The notes beneath the pieces were generated by a model that ran no database searches, was not told the origin of the DNA, and was given only the letters and a program-made list of their open reading frames with translations. The translations under genes and the position numbers were made by a program. A stretch of 64,000 nucleotides of DNA from Arthrobacter sp. C9C5 (GTDB lineage Bacteria > Actinomycetota > Actinomycetes > Actinomycetales > Micrococcaceae): contig NZ_JABFMX010000004.1 in the NCBI RefSeq assembly GCF_013359735.1, forward strand, positions 1 to 64,000, in the 5' to 3' direction. Position 1 is the stretch's first letter. Each line of letters begins with the position of its first letter. Below are positions 54,691 through 61,600 of this stretch, piece by piece.

Positions 54691-55044
54691 GTGAGTACTG
54701 TAGAAAGCCTTGTAGGCGAATGGCTGCCCCTGCCCGACGTAGCCCAGCTGCTGAACGTTTCCATCACTAAGGTTCATGCGCTGCTGGACGAGCGCGCGCT
54801 GGCGGCAGTGCGGATCGGTGACCGGCGGATCCGTTCCGTGCCCGCGGCGTTCATCCAGGACGGCCACGCGGTGGAGAGCTTGAAGGGCACAATCGTTGTC
54901 CTCGCCGACGCCGGCTATTCGGATGAAGAACTCATCACCTGGCTGTTCACCCCGGACGAGTCCCTGCGCGGCCGTCCGATCGATGCCCTCCGCGAAGGGC
55001 GCAAAACCGAAATCCGCCGCCGGGCACAGACCATGGCCTGGTAG
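54691..55044 (+). CDS. small DNA-binding protein (Rv2175c-like)
   Basis: 117 aa from GTG 54691. A winged helix-turn-helix of the excisionase/MerR-like type is at residues 10-55 (WLPLPDVAQLLNVSITKVHA, IRSVPAAFI), followed by a conserved C-terminal DUF segment (SDEELITWLFTPDESLRGRP). In M. tuberculosis Rv2175c binds DNA and is phosphorylated by PknL on an N-terminal threonine, which blocks binding. T3 is in STVESL here, so the same control by the nearby kinase is plausible. Confidence 0.88.
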   Translation: MSTVESLVGEWLPLPDVAQLLNVSITKVHALLDERALAAVRIGDRRIRSVPAAFIQDGHAVESLKGTIVVLADAGYSDEELITWLFTPDESLRGRPIDALREGRKTEIRRRAQTMAW

Positions 55045-55076
55045 TAAGGCTCCATAGCAAGGCCTGGGAATACGGC

Positions 55077-55117
55077 AAAGGCCGTGCACGGCGGGTATCG
55101 CTGTGCACGGCCTTTTT
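55077..55117. terminator. terminator between the Rv2175c-like gene and idsA
   Basis: AAAGGCCGTGCAC (55077-55089) pairs perfectly with GTGCACGGCCTTT (55103-55115) and continues into TT. Confidence 0.92.
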
Positions 55118-55144
55118 CGTATCCGCTTGCGTCTGCCTGCGCGT

Positions 55145-56239
55145 TTAGGCGGTCCGGCTGACTGCGGCCTCGGCCAGTTTCCGGAGCGCGGTCTTGGGCA
55201 GCTCATCCAGCGGCAGCAGATCCAGGGCGTCGAAGGCGGCCCGGCTGAATTCCTCGATCAGGACTTCCGTGGCCTGCAGTGCCCCGCAGTCGACAATGAT
55301 GCGGCGGATCTCCTCGACGTCGGCGGTGCTTAGGTCCGGGCTGCCCAGCTTCGCATCGATAAAGCTCGATTCCGCCGGCGCGGCCTGGTCGAGGGCGAAG
55401 GCCACCAGCACCGTGCGCTTGCCCTCGCGCAGATCATCACCGGCCGGTTTGCCGGTGGTGACCGGGTCGCCGAAGACGCCCAGGACATCGTCGCGGAGCT
55501 GGAAAGCCTCGCCCAGGGGGAGGGCGAAGGCGGAGTAGCCGCGGAGCAGCTCGTCGGAGGCGCCGGCCAGGGCGCCGCCCAGCGCGAGCGGATGCTCGGT
55601 GGAGTACTTTGCCGACTTGAAGCGGATTATCGACTGGGCGCGGCTGACGGCGCCGGCACGGTCACGGTGCGGCCCGGCCACCTCTTCCAGGATGTCCAGG
55701 TACTGGCCGGCCATGACCTCGGCGCGCATCAGGTTGAAGATGAGCCGGGCCTGGCTACCGGAGGCGGCCCGGTCGCCGATTTCGGTAAACGATTCCTCGC
55801 TGAAGGACAGGCACAGGTCGCCGGTCAGGATCGCCGCCGCGTGGCCGAAGCGCTCCGGATCCAAGGCCCAGCCCTGGCTCGCGTGCAGTTCACTGAAGCG
55901 GCGGTGCACGCTGGGGCCGCCGCGGCGGGTGTCCGAACGGTCAATGATGTCGTCGTGGATCAGTGCCGCGGCCTGGAACAGCTCCAGCGCGGAGCCGGCC
56001 GTGACCACTTCGCGGGCTCCGGCGCCGCCACCGGCGCCGCGCCAGCCCCAGTAGCACATCAGGGCGCGGAGGCGCTTGCCGCCGGTAACCAGGTTGGAGA
56101 TGGACCCCATCAGCGGGTCGATGTCCGGCGAAATGGCGGACATCACCGTGGTGCGGGCCGTGAGGAAGTCGGTCAGCTTGCCGGCGACGGCGGCCACGAA
56201 GTCCGTCTGCTCAACCCGCAGTTGTTCGGCCAGGCTCAC
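55145..56239 (-). CDS. polyprenyl (geranylgeranyl-type) diphosphate synthase
   Basis: 364 aa. First aspartate-rich motif ALIHDDIIDRSDTRRGGPSV near residue 95, second QLRDDVLGVFGDPVTTGKPA near residue 248. Short-chain all-trans prenyl synthases of this position (Rv2173, idsA2) make farnesyl or geranylgeranyl diphosphate; chain length cannot be read safely. It overlaps the upstream lipoprotein gene by 4 bp. Products feed menaquinone, carotenoids and lipid carriers. Confidence 0.92.
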   Translation of the reverse strand: MSLAEQLRVEQTDFVAAVAGKLTDFLTARTTVMSAISPDIDPLMGSISNLVTGGKRLRALMCYWGWRGAGGGAGAREVVTAGSALELFQAAALIHDDIIDRSDTRRGGPSVHRRFSELHASQGWALDPERFGHAAAILTGDLCLSFSEESFTEIGDRAASGSQARLIFNLMRAEVMAGQYLDILEEVAGPHRDRAGAVSRAQSIIRFKSAKYSTEHPLALGGALAGASDELLRGYSAFALPLGEAFQLRDDVLGVFGDPVTTGKPAGDDLREGKRTVLVAFALDQAAPAESSFIDAKLGSPDLSTADVEEIRRIIVDCGALQATEVLIEEFSRAAFDALDLLPLDELPKTALRKLAEAAVSRTA

Positions 56240-56769
56240 TTGACGGACTCGGCGGCGACGTTGGCGCCGATCGTGAAGGTGGAGACCCCGGCGGCCTCGA
56301 CGACGGCGAGATTCACGGTTTCGTTGTCCCCGCGCAGGAAGTCCTTGGAGGCCACCGAGCCGACGGTGCCGCCGGGGACTGCCTTGAAGCCCTGGCTTTC
56401 CAGTTTCTTGCTGTAGTACGCGACCACTCCGGCCGCCGGCGAGGTGATTTTCCCCACCAGGGCGACGGTCGCGGGAGCGCCGTTCTTGTCGAAACTGCTT
56501 GATTCCACCTGTGCGCCCGGCATGACCGGCAGCAGCTTCTTGGGGAAGCCCTCAACTAGGGCGCCCACAGTGGCGGAGGTGCCGGGCTCGGCGGACGGGC
56601 TCGGCGGGGCCGTGGTGGAGGGCTGGGCGGTGGACTGCGCCGCCGGCGCAGACGCAGACGCCGAAGGCGACGGGGCTCCCGGGCCGGGGGTGCACGCGGC
56701 CAGGGCCAGCAAGGCGCCGGCGGCGGCCACGGCCGTCACGGCGCGTTTGCGCTCTCCAATAACCTTCAC
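56236..56769 (-). CDS. putative lipoprotein of unknown function
   Basis: 177 aa. Signal sequence with lipobox LALAAC at residues ~21-26, then a Ser/Pro/Ala linker to ~65 and a compact domain (VMPGAQVESSSFDKNGAPAT, VVAYYSKKLESQGFKAVPGG). The fold looks like a small substrate-binding or PepSY-like domain but I cannot assign it. Its stop overlaps the polyprenyl synthase start (ATGA), so the two are coupled. Divergent from dinB. Confidence 0.82.
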   Translation of the reverse strand: MKVIGERKRAVTAVAAAGALLALAACTPGPGAPSPSASASAPAAQSTAQPSTTAPPSPSAEPGTSATVGALVEGFPKKLLPVMPGAQVESSSFDKNGAPATVALVGKITSPAAGVVAYYSKKLESQGFKAVPGGTVGSVASKDFLRGDNETVNLAVVEAAGVSTFTIGANVAAESVK

Positions 56770-56813
56770 GGGGACATTCCTCCTGGTGTTGACGCCGGAT
56801 CCAGCCTCCAGTT

Positions 56814-56836
56814 TAGTCAGTACCTGCGCATAGGAT
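56814..56836 (+). promoter_or_regulatory. PafBC / RecA-NDp-type promoter of dinB
   Basis: TAGTCAGTA (7 of 9 match to TTGTCRGTG), exactly 8 bp, then TAGGAT. GTG 56843 is 6 bp after the -10, a leaderless layout. The stretch GTCAGT-n-CC-n-GCGCATAGG is shared with the DUF222-HNH promoter at 9791-9813. No LexA-type box is present. Confidence 0.7.
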
Positions 56837-56842
56837 TGATGC

Positions 56843-58093
56843 GTGGGGCCGGACAGGGAAAATCACATCGATAAATACAGCGGGACACAATACAGCGAGG
56901 CGGGCCTTCGCGAACTCCGGCGCAGCAGCATCCTGCACGTGGACATGGACGCCTTCTTCGTCTCGGTGGAACTGCGCAGCCGTCCGGAGCTCAAGGGCCG
57001 CCCGGTGATCGTGGGCTATCCGGCGGACCGCTCGGTGGTCCTGTCAGCTTCCTATGAGGCCCGCAAGTTCGGGGTCAAATCAGCGATGCCCATGGCGGTG
57101 GCGGCGCGGATGTGCCCTTCCGCCGTCATCATCGAACCGCGGCACAAGCTGTACTACGAGGTGTCGGGACAGATCATGGCCATCTTCGGATCGATCACCG
57201 ACCTCGTGGAACCCCTGAGCGTCGACGAGGCCTTCCTCGACGTCGGAGGTGCCATCCGGCGGCTCGGTCCGCCCCGGGAAATCGGCGAACTGATCCGCCG
57301 CAGGGTCGAGGGCGAGCTGGGCATCACGGCGTCGGTGGGGATCGCGGCCAGCAAGTTCGTCGCCAAGATCGCGTCGACCCGGTGCAAGCCCGACGGCCTG
57401 CTGCTGATTGGTCCGGACGAGACGGTTCCCTACCTGCACACCCTGCCGGTCAACGCACTCTGGGGAGTCGGCGCCAAGACGGTGGAGGTGCTCGCCCGGA
57501 TGGGGATCCGGACGGTCGCCGACGTCGCAGCAACACCGCTGCCGTCACTGCGCAAGATCCTCGGCGCCACGGGGGAGCATGTCTACCGGCTGTCGTGGGG
57601 GATCGACCCCCGGCCGGTGACGCCGGTCCGGCTGGAAAAGAGCATCGGGGCGGAAGAGACCTTTGCGGTGGACACGGCCGACGACGCCATGCTGCACCGC
57701 GAGCTGCTCCGGCTTTCGCACCGCACGGCGGAAAGGCTCCGGAGCGCCGGCATGCATGCCAGGACCGTTGCCTTGAAGCTGCGCTACGCGGATTTCTCCA
57801 CGATTACCCGCAGCCGCACCGTCAGCACCCCCATTGACAGCGCCCAGTTGCTCTACGGCGTCGCCGTGCAGTTGCTCGAGTCCGTCGGTCAGCGGCCCAT
57901 GACCGTGCGCCTCGTGGGCATCCGGGCTGAGCAGCTCGAGGAAGCCGCCCAGGCGTCGCTGCAACTCAGCCTGGACCGCCGGGATGACAACTGGCGAGCT
58001 GCCGAGCAGGCCCTGGACCGCGTCACCCGCAAGTTCGGCAACAAGTCGGTTCTCCCGGCCCGGTTGCTGGACCCGGGGCCCGCCGCCGAGTGA
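56843..58093 (+). CDS. dinB: DNA polymerase IV
   Basis: 416 aa Y-family translesion polymerase from GTG 56843. Catalytic motifs SILHVDMDAFFVSVELR and VEPLSVDEAFLDVGG supply the metal-binding Asp and Asp-Glu; SVGIAASKFVAKIAS and the helix-hairpin-helix LWGVGAKTVEVLARMGI follow, then the little-finger domain. I see no QLxLF-type beta-clamp motif at the extreme C-terminus (ending ARLLDPGPAAE), but QLSLD near residue 378 could be a weak one. The promoter predicts induction by DNA damage. Confidence 0.95.
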   Translation: MGPDRENHIDKYSGTQYSEAGLRELRRSSILHVDMDAFFVSVELRSRPELKGRPVIVGYPADRSVVLSASYEARKFGVKSAMPMAVAARMCPSAVIIEPRHKLYYEVSGQIMAIFGSITDLVEPLSVDEAFLDVGGAIRRLGPPREIGELIRRRVEGELGITASVGIAASKFVAKIASTRCKPDGLLLIGPDETVPYLHTLPVNALWGVGAKTVEVLARMGIRTVADVAATPLPSLRKILGATGEHVYRLSWGIDPRPVTPVRLEKSIGAEETFAVDTADDAMLHRELLRLSHRTAERLRSAGMHARTVALKLRYADFSTITRSRTVSTPIDSAQLLYGVAVQLLESVGQRPMTVRLVGIRAEQLEEAAQASLQLSLDRRDDNWRAAEQALDRVTRKFGNKSVLPARLLDPGPAAE

Positions 58094-58412
58094 GCTGGCA
58101 GTCCACGGGAGCAGGCCGTCCCGGCCGGCCCGGGTGAGGCTGCGCCCAAGGGCCAGCCGGGCGCCGCGAAGCCGGGCCCAGCGTCTTTCAGAACAGGGCG
58201 CAACAATCTATCCTTAGATATACATAGTTCTCGAACGACTGGATCGAACGTTCGGGTTGCCGGCCATGCCAACTAAACACCTTTCTGGGAACCGCGGATC
58301 CTTATCTCACCAATGACGGGAAACAGGGAACCAGCCGGCTATCCCGCTCGTTAGGGTTTTAGGGACAAGGACCGCGTCAAATCTGGACGTTGGTCGACTT
58401 AAGGAGGTCGTG
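58094..58412 (+). promoter_or_regulatory. intergenic region before the DUF3040 gene
   Basis: About 320 bp without a supported gene. It contains the perfect 10-bp palindrome CGAACGTTCG (58245-58254), an AT-rich TATCCTTAGATATACATAG segment (58209-58227) that could hold a -10, and a TTAGGGTTTTAGGG segment closer to the gene. Confidence 0.4.
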
Positions 58413-58784
58413 ATGCCGCTCTCGGAGCACGAACAGAAGTTGCTTGAGCAACTTGAGAAGCAGCTGCATGAGGACGATCCCAAGTTTGCCAGCTCGATGG
58501 GCTCGGATCCGGGTCGCTCCTGGTCCACCCGTCATCTGGTCATCGGGGTCCTCGGTGCCCTCGCGGGCATCCTGTTGCTGTTACTGGGCGTCTCGTTGCA
58601 GAGCATCATCGTGGGTGTCCTTGGCTTCGTCGTCATGGGTGCCGGCGTTTACTTCGCGACCATGCGCAGCGCGGGCGGGAAATCCAAGTCCGGAGCCGCC
58701 GGCCGGAAGCCGGGCAAGCCGCGCAGTTCCTTCATGAGCAACCTGGAGGAGCGCTGGGAGGAAAGGCACCGCGGGGACGCCTGA
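58413..58784 (+). CDS. DUF3040 membrane protein (Rv2169c-like)
   Basis: 123 aa from ATG 58413, five bases after AAGGAGG. The N-terminus MPLSEHEQKLLEQLEKQLHE is the DUF3040 signature. Two membrane helices ~39-57 and ~60-80 (VIGVLGALAGILLLLLGVSL, SIIVGVLGFVVMGAGVYFAT), then a basic tail. It regularly precedes mraZ in actinobacteria. Function unknown. A TTCG-loop terminator follows. Confidence 0.9.
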   Translation: MPLSEHEQKLLEQLEKQLHEDDPKFASSMGSDPGRSWSTRHLVIGVLGALAGILLLLLGVSLQSIIVGVLGFVVMGAGVYFATMRSAGGKSKSGAAGRKPGKPRSSFMSNLEERWEERHRGDA

Positions 58785-58852
58785 TACGCTTCAGTTCCCG
58801 TTGCCGCAACCGCCCCTCCATTCCGCACCACCGCGGCCTCCGGTAGGCACCT

Positions 58853-58877
58853 AAAGACCCGCTTCGGCGGGTCTTTT
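58853..58877 (+). terminator. rho-independent terminator after the DUF3040 gene
   Basis: AAAGACCCGC and GCGGGTCTTT pair perfectly over a TTCG tetraloop, followed by T. Confidence 0.95.
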
Positions 58878-58908
58878 GCCGTTAAGCCCGTCTTTTGCCG
58901 TTAGGCCC
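58871..58908. repeat. 19-bp tandem repeat, two copies
   Basis: GTCTTTTGCCGTTAAGCCC (58871-58889) is followed directly by a copy differing at one base (58890-58908). The first copy includes the terminator's 3' arm, so the repeat looks like a partial duplication of the terminator tail. Confidence 0.85.
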
Positions 58909-59054
58909 GCATCGACTGCTGCATAGGTGCCCTTCCGGCGCGTCAAAACGGCAGTTAGGGAGCAATCGATGCTCGCCCGCCGACCAACCTGGATCGATTG
59001 CTCCGCTGCGGCCCTTTTGGAGTGGCTAAACGGCGGTTGCGGAGCAGTCGACGC
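58909..59054. repeat. REP-like element, four copies of a GGAGCARTCGAYGC core in alternating orientation
   Basis: Cores at 58909-58922 (minus), 58959-58972 (plus), 58992-59003 (minus) and 59041-59054 (plus). The central pair, GGAGCAATCGAT and ATCGATTGCTCC, is a perfect 12-bp inverted repeat with extended imperfect arms reaching the AAAACGG and CCCTTTT ends. The two plus copies lie in 36-bp imperfect direct repeats starting at 58946 and 59028. No gene is seen between 58785 and 59267. Confidence 0.65.
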
Positions 59055-59171
59055 GCGGCCGCCGCGGCACAAATCCCTCCACTGCGACCCACTTTTGCCG
59101 CTTCCCTTTATTCGCAAGGGAGGTTTGTTTGAAAACACGCCCAAAATTGCTCGGAAATGTCCCGGATGTCG

Positions 59172-59202
59172 TTGACGGGGGAGCGAAGTGGAGTAATGTG
59201 GA
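59172..59202 (+). promoter_or_regulatory. mraZ promoter with MraZ-type boxes
   Basis: TTGACG (59172-59177), 16-bp spacer, TAATGT (59194-59199). Overlaid on it are GGGGA (59178-59182), GTGGA (59188-59192) and GTGGA (59198-59202), a 10-bp-period array like the TGGGN-N5 repeats bound by MraZ. MraZ binding would cover the promoter and repress the cluster. Confidence 0.65.
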
Positions 59203-59267
59203 GGACGTAAGAGGGTAGTGGCAGCACAGGGGACGTTGGACTTCCTACAACAGACAGGCGGTGGGCC

Positions 59268-59696
59268 GTGTTTCTCGGCACTCATTCGCCGCGTCTGGAC
59301 GAAAAGGGTCGAATCATCCTTCCAGCGAAGTTCCGCGAGGAACTTGCCGCCGGCCTGGTTCTCACAAGGGGCCAGGAGCGCTGCATCTACGTCTTCAGCG
59401 AGGCGGAATTCGGCCGGGTTCACGAGCAGATGCGGGAGGCTCCAATCTCCTCCAAGCAGGCTCGTGACTACATCCGCGTTTTCCTCTCTGGAGCCTCCGA
59501 CGAGGTACCTGACAAGCAGGGGCGCGTGACGATTCCGCCGGCGCTCCGGGAATACGCAGGTCTCGGCAGGGAACTGGCCGTTATTGGCGCCGGCACCCGC
59601 GCAGAGATCTGGGACGCCCAGGCCTGGAACGAGTACCTGGCCGAAAAGGAAACAGCCTTCTCGGAAACCGACGACGCCATCCCGGGAATTCTCTGA
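59268..59696 (+). CDS. mraZ: MraZ transcriptional regulator
   Basis: 142 aa from GTG 59268. Two SpoVT/AbrB-like half repeats: [20 protein letters not shown] and [20 protein letters not shown], each with the DxKGR-type signature. MraZ forms a ring that binds direct repeats in its own promoter and represses the division/cell-wall cluster. It is the first gene of that cluster here and is followed by a 174-bp gap with inverted repeats before rsmH. Confidence 0.95.
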   Translation: MFLGTHSPRLDEKGRIILPAKFREELAAGLVLTRGQERCIYVFSEAEFGRVHEQMREAPISSKQARDYIRVFLSGASDEVPDKQGRVTIPPALREYAGLGRELAVIGAGTRAEIWDAQAWNEYLAEKETAFSETDDAIPGIL

Positions 59697-59728
59697 AGCC
59701 CCGCCGGCACCATCAGCACCAACCGTTT

Positions 59729-59829
59729 CTTGATCGAGATCTCCAGCCGCCCATCCGGCAGTTCACCTGGCTCACTTCCCCGGAGCCAGGCGGGCCGCAG
59801 GGTAGGCGCGGATGGGGATCTGGATCAAG
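59729..59829. repeat. nested inverted repeats between mraZ and rsmH
   Basis: CTTGATCGAGATCTCC (59729-59744) is largely complementary to GGGATCTGGATCAAG (59815-59829). Inside, CCTGGCT (59766-59772) pairs with AGCCAGG (59784-59790). In RNA these would fold into a branched hairpin upstream of rsmH. Confidence 0.5.
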
Positions 59830-59870
59830 AAGCCGCAGACCGGAACTCCCCACAACGAAAGGACGCAGGC

Positions 59871-60872
59871 ATGAGTGACGACTCCAACCAGGCGAAGCCT
59901 ACGTCCGAACGCCATGTACCGGTCCTCAAGGACCGGTGCATCAATTTGTTGGCCCCGGCTTTCGAAGAAGCACGACGCCGCGGCGAGACGCCCGTCGTCG
60001 TCGATGCGACGCTCGGCATGGGGGGCCACTCCGAAGCCATGCTGCAGCGGTTTCCGGACCTGCACCTGATCGGCATCGACCGTGACGAGGAGGCTCTCGC
60101 CCTGGCGGGGGAGCGGCTTAAGGCCTTTGCCGATCGGATCGACCTGGTCCACGCGGTGTACGACGAAATCCCCGAGGTCCTCGAAGACCTTGGCTTCACC
60201 GAAGTCCACGGCATCCTGATGGACCTCGGCGTTTCCTCGCTGCAGCTCGATGAGCGCGAACGCGGCTTCGCCTACTCCTTCGACGCGCCGCTGGACATGC
60301 GGATGGACACCAGCCGCGGCCAGACCGCCGCCGACGTCGTGAACAACTACAGCGAAGAGGACCTGGTCCGGATCATCCGGAAGTGGGGCGAGGAGAAGTT
60401 CGCCGGCCGGATCGCCAACCGGATCGTCGCCGCCCGCGCCGAGAAGCCTTTCACCACCACCGGGGAACTCGTCGAGACCATCCGCGCCGTGGTCCCCTCC
60501 GGTGCCGCCAAGACCGGCGGCCACCCCGCGAAGCGGACCTTCCAGGCCCTCCGGATCGAGGTCAACGAGGAACTCGAGGTCCTGGAGCGTGCAATTCCGG
60601 CGGCCGTGGCCTCGATCGCCCTCGGCGGCCGCGTCGTCGTCATGTCCTACCACTCGCTGGAAGACAAGATCGTCAAGGGAGTCTTCCAGGCCGGTTCCAA
60701 GTCCTCGGCCCCGCTCGGTTTCCCGGTGGAGCTTGAGGAACACAAAGCCGAACTCAAGACCCTGACGAAGGGCACCGAGGTGCCCACCGCCGCAGAAATC
60801 GCAGAAAACCCACGCGCTGCCTCCGCCAGGCTCCGCGCCGTGGAACGCATCAAAGCCAGGAGAGTCGCATGA
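59871..60872 (+). CDS. rsmH: 16S rRNA (cytosine(1402)-N(4))-methyltransferase
   Basis: 333 aa from ATG 59871 (AAAGGA upstream); a longer frame from 59730 has no support. RsmH/MraW motifs: [29 protein letters not shown] (SAM site), [38 protein letters not shown] and [14 protein letters not shown]. It methylates N4 of C1402 in the ribosomal P site. It overlaps the next gene by ATGA. Confidence 0.96.
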   Translation: MSDDSNQAKPTSERHVPVLKDRCINLLAPAFEEARRRGETPVVVDATLGMGGHSEAMLQRFPDLHLIGIDRDEEALALAGERLKAFADRIDLVHAVYDEIPEVLEDLGFTEVHGILMDLGVSSLQLDERERGFAYSFDAPLDMRMDTSRGQTAADVVNNYSEEDLVRIIRKWGEEKFAGRIANRIVAARAEKPFTTTGELVETIRAVVPSGAAKTGGHPAKRTFQALRIEVNEELEVLERAIPAAVASIALGGRVVVMSYHSLEDKIVKGVFQAGSKSSAPLGFPVELEEHKAELKTLTKGTEVPTAAEIAENPRAASARLRAVERIKARRVA

Positions 60873-61555
60873 GCACCGCCGCCGTCAACAGCTTCCCCGT
60901 TGCCACAGCTGCCACGGCCCGTGCCCTCCCGGGCCTGCACCCGGGTGCACCGGCCCGCAAGTCCCGCACTCCGCTCTCCGTCGTCCGCTCCGTTCCGCGC
61001 AAGCGCCGGGCACCGTTCGTCGTGATGTGCTTCGGTATCCTGGCCGTGGCGCTGATGGCGGTGCTCGTCCTGAACATCTCCGTCTCCTCGGCGCAGTACC
61101 AGTTGGTGGAGCTGCGGGCCAAGCAGTCCACGCTGACCAAGCAGAACCAGGACCTCACCCAGCAGGTGCAGAATTTTGACGCCCCGCAGAACCTGGCCGC
61201 CAAGGCCACGGAGCTGGGCATGGTGGCCTCCACCGGCAAGGGCCAGATCGACCTGTCCACCCTCGCGGTGACCGGCCAGGCCAAGCCCGCCGTCAAGGGC
61301 GACGCCCCCGGTGCCGTCATTGCCGCGCCGGCCGTCGCCGGCCAGGTCAATGTGGTTCCGGCCGCCACGGCGAACGAACCGCTCCTGAGCCGCAAGCCGG
61401 CCGCGAGCACCCCGGCAGCTGCGGCCGCTGCACCGGCCGTGCCGGCAGCAAAGGCCCCGGCTGCAAAGGCCCCGGCCGTCCGGGCACCCGCCCTGTCCGT
61501 GAACCTGTACGGCGGTTCCGTCCCCGCCCCCGCGCAGAAGGTCCCCGGAAAATAG
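60869..61555 (+). CDS. ftsL: FtsL-like divisome protein
   Basis: 228 aa. A basic cytoplasmic part (~1-50), one membrane helix ~51-72 ([20 protein letters not shown]), a leucine-zipper-like coiled coil ~78-118 ([20 protein letters not shown]) and a long Ala/Pro-rich tail. Topology and place between rsmH and ftsI define FtsL in the divisome core. The tail of about 100 residues is longer than in typical FtsL. Sequence conservation in this family is low, so identity rests on context. Confidence 0.85.
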   Translation: MSTAAVNSFPVATAATARALPGLHPGAPARKSRTPLSVVRSVPRKRRAPFVVMCFGILAVALMAVLVLNISVSSAQYQLVELRAKQSTLTKQNQDLTQQVQNFDAPQNLAAKATELGMVASTGKGQIDLSTLAVTGQAKPAVKGDAPGAVIAAPAVAGQVNVVPAATANEPLLSRKPAASTPAAAAAAPAVPAAKAPAAKAPAVRAPALSVNLYGGSVPAPAQKVPGK

Positions 61556-61600
61556 CCGACGGGACCAACCACCAGCCCAGGCAAGCAGCAAGGAAACATC

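Noticed and set aside
58231..58254. LexA/SOS box before the DUF3040 gene
   Set aside because: The actinobacterial box needs TCGAAC-N4-GTTCGA; here the half-sites abut with no spacer.
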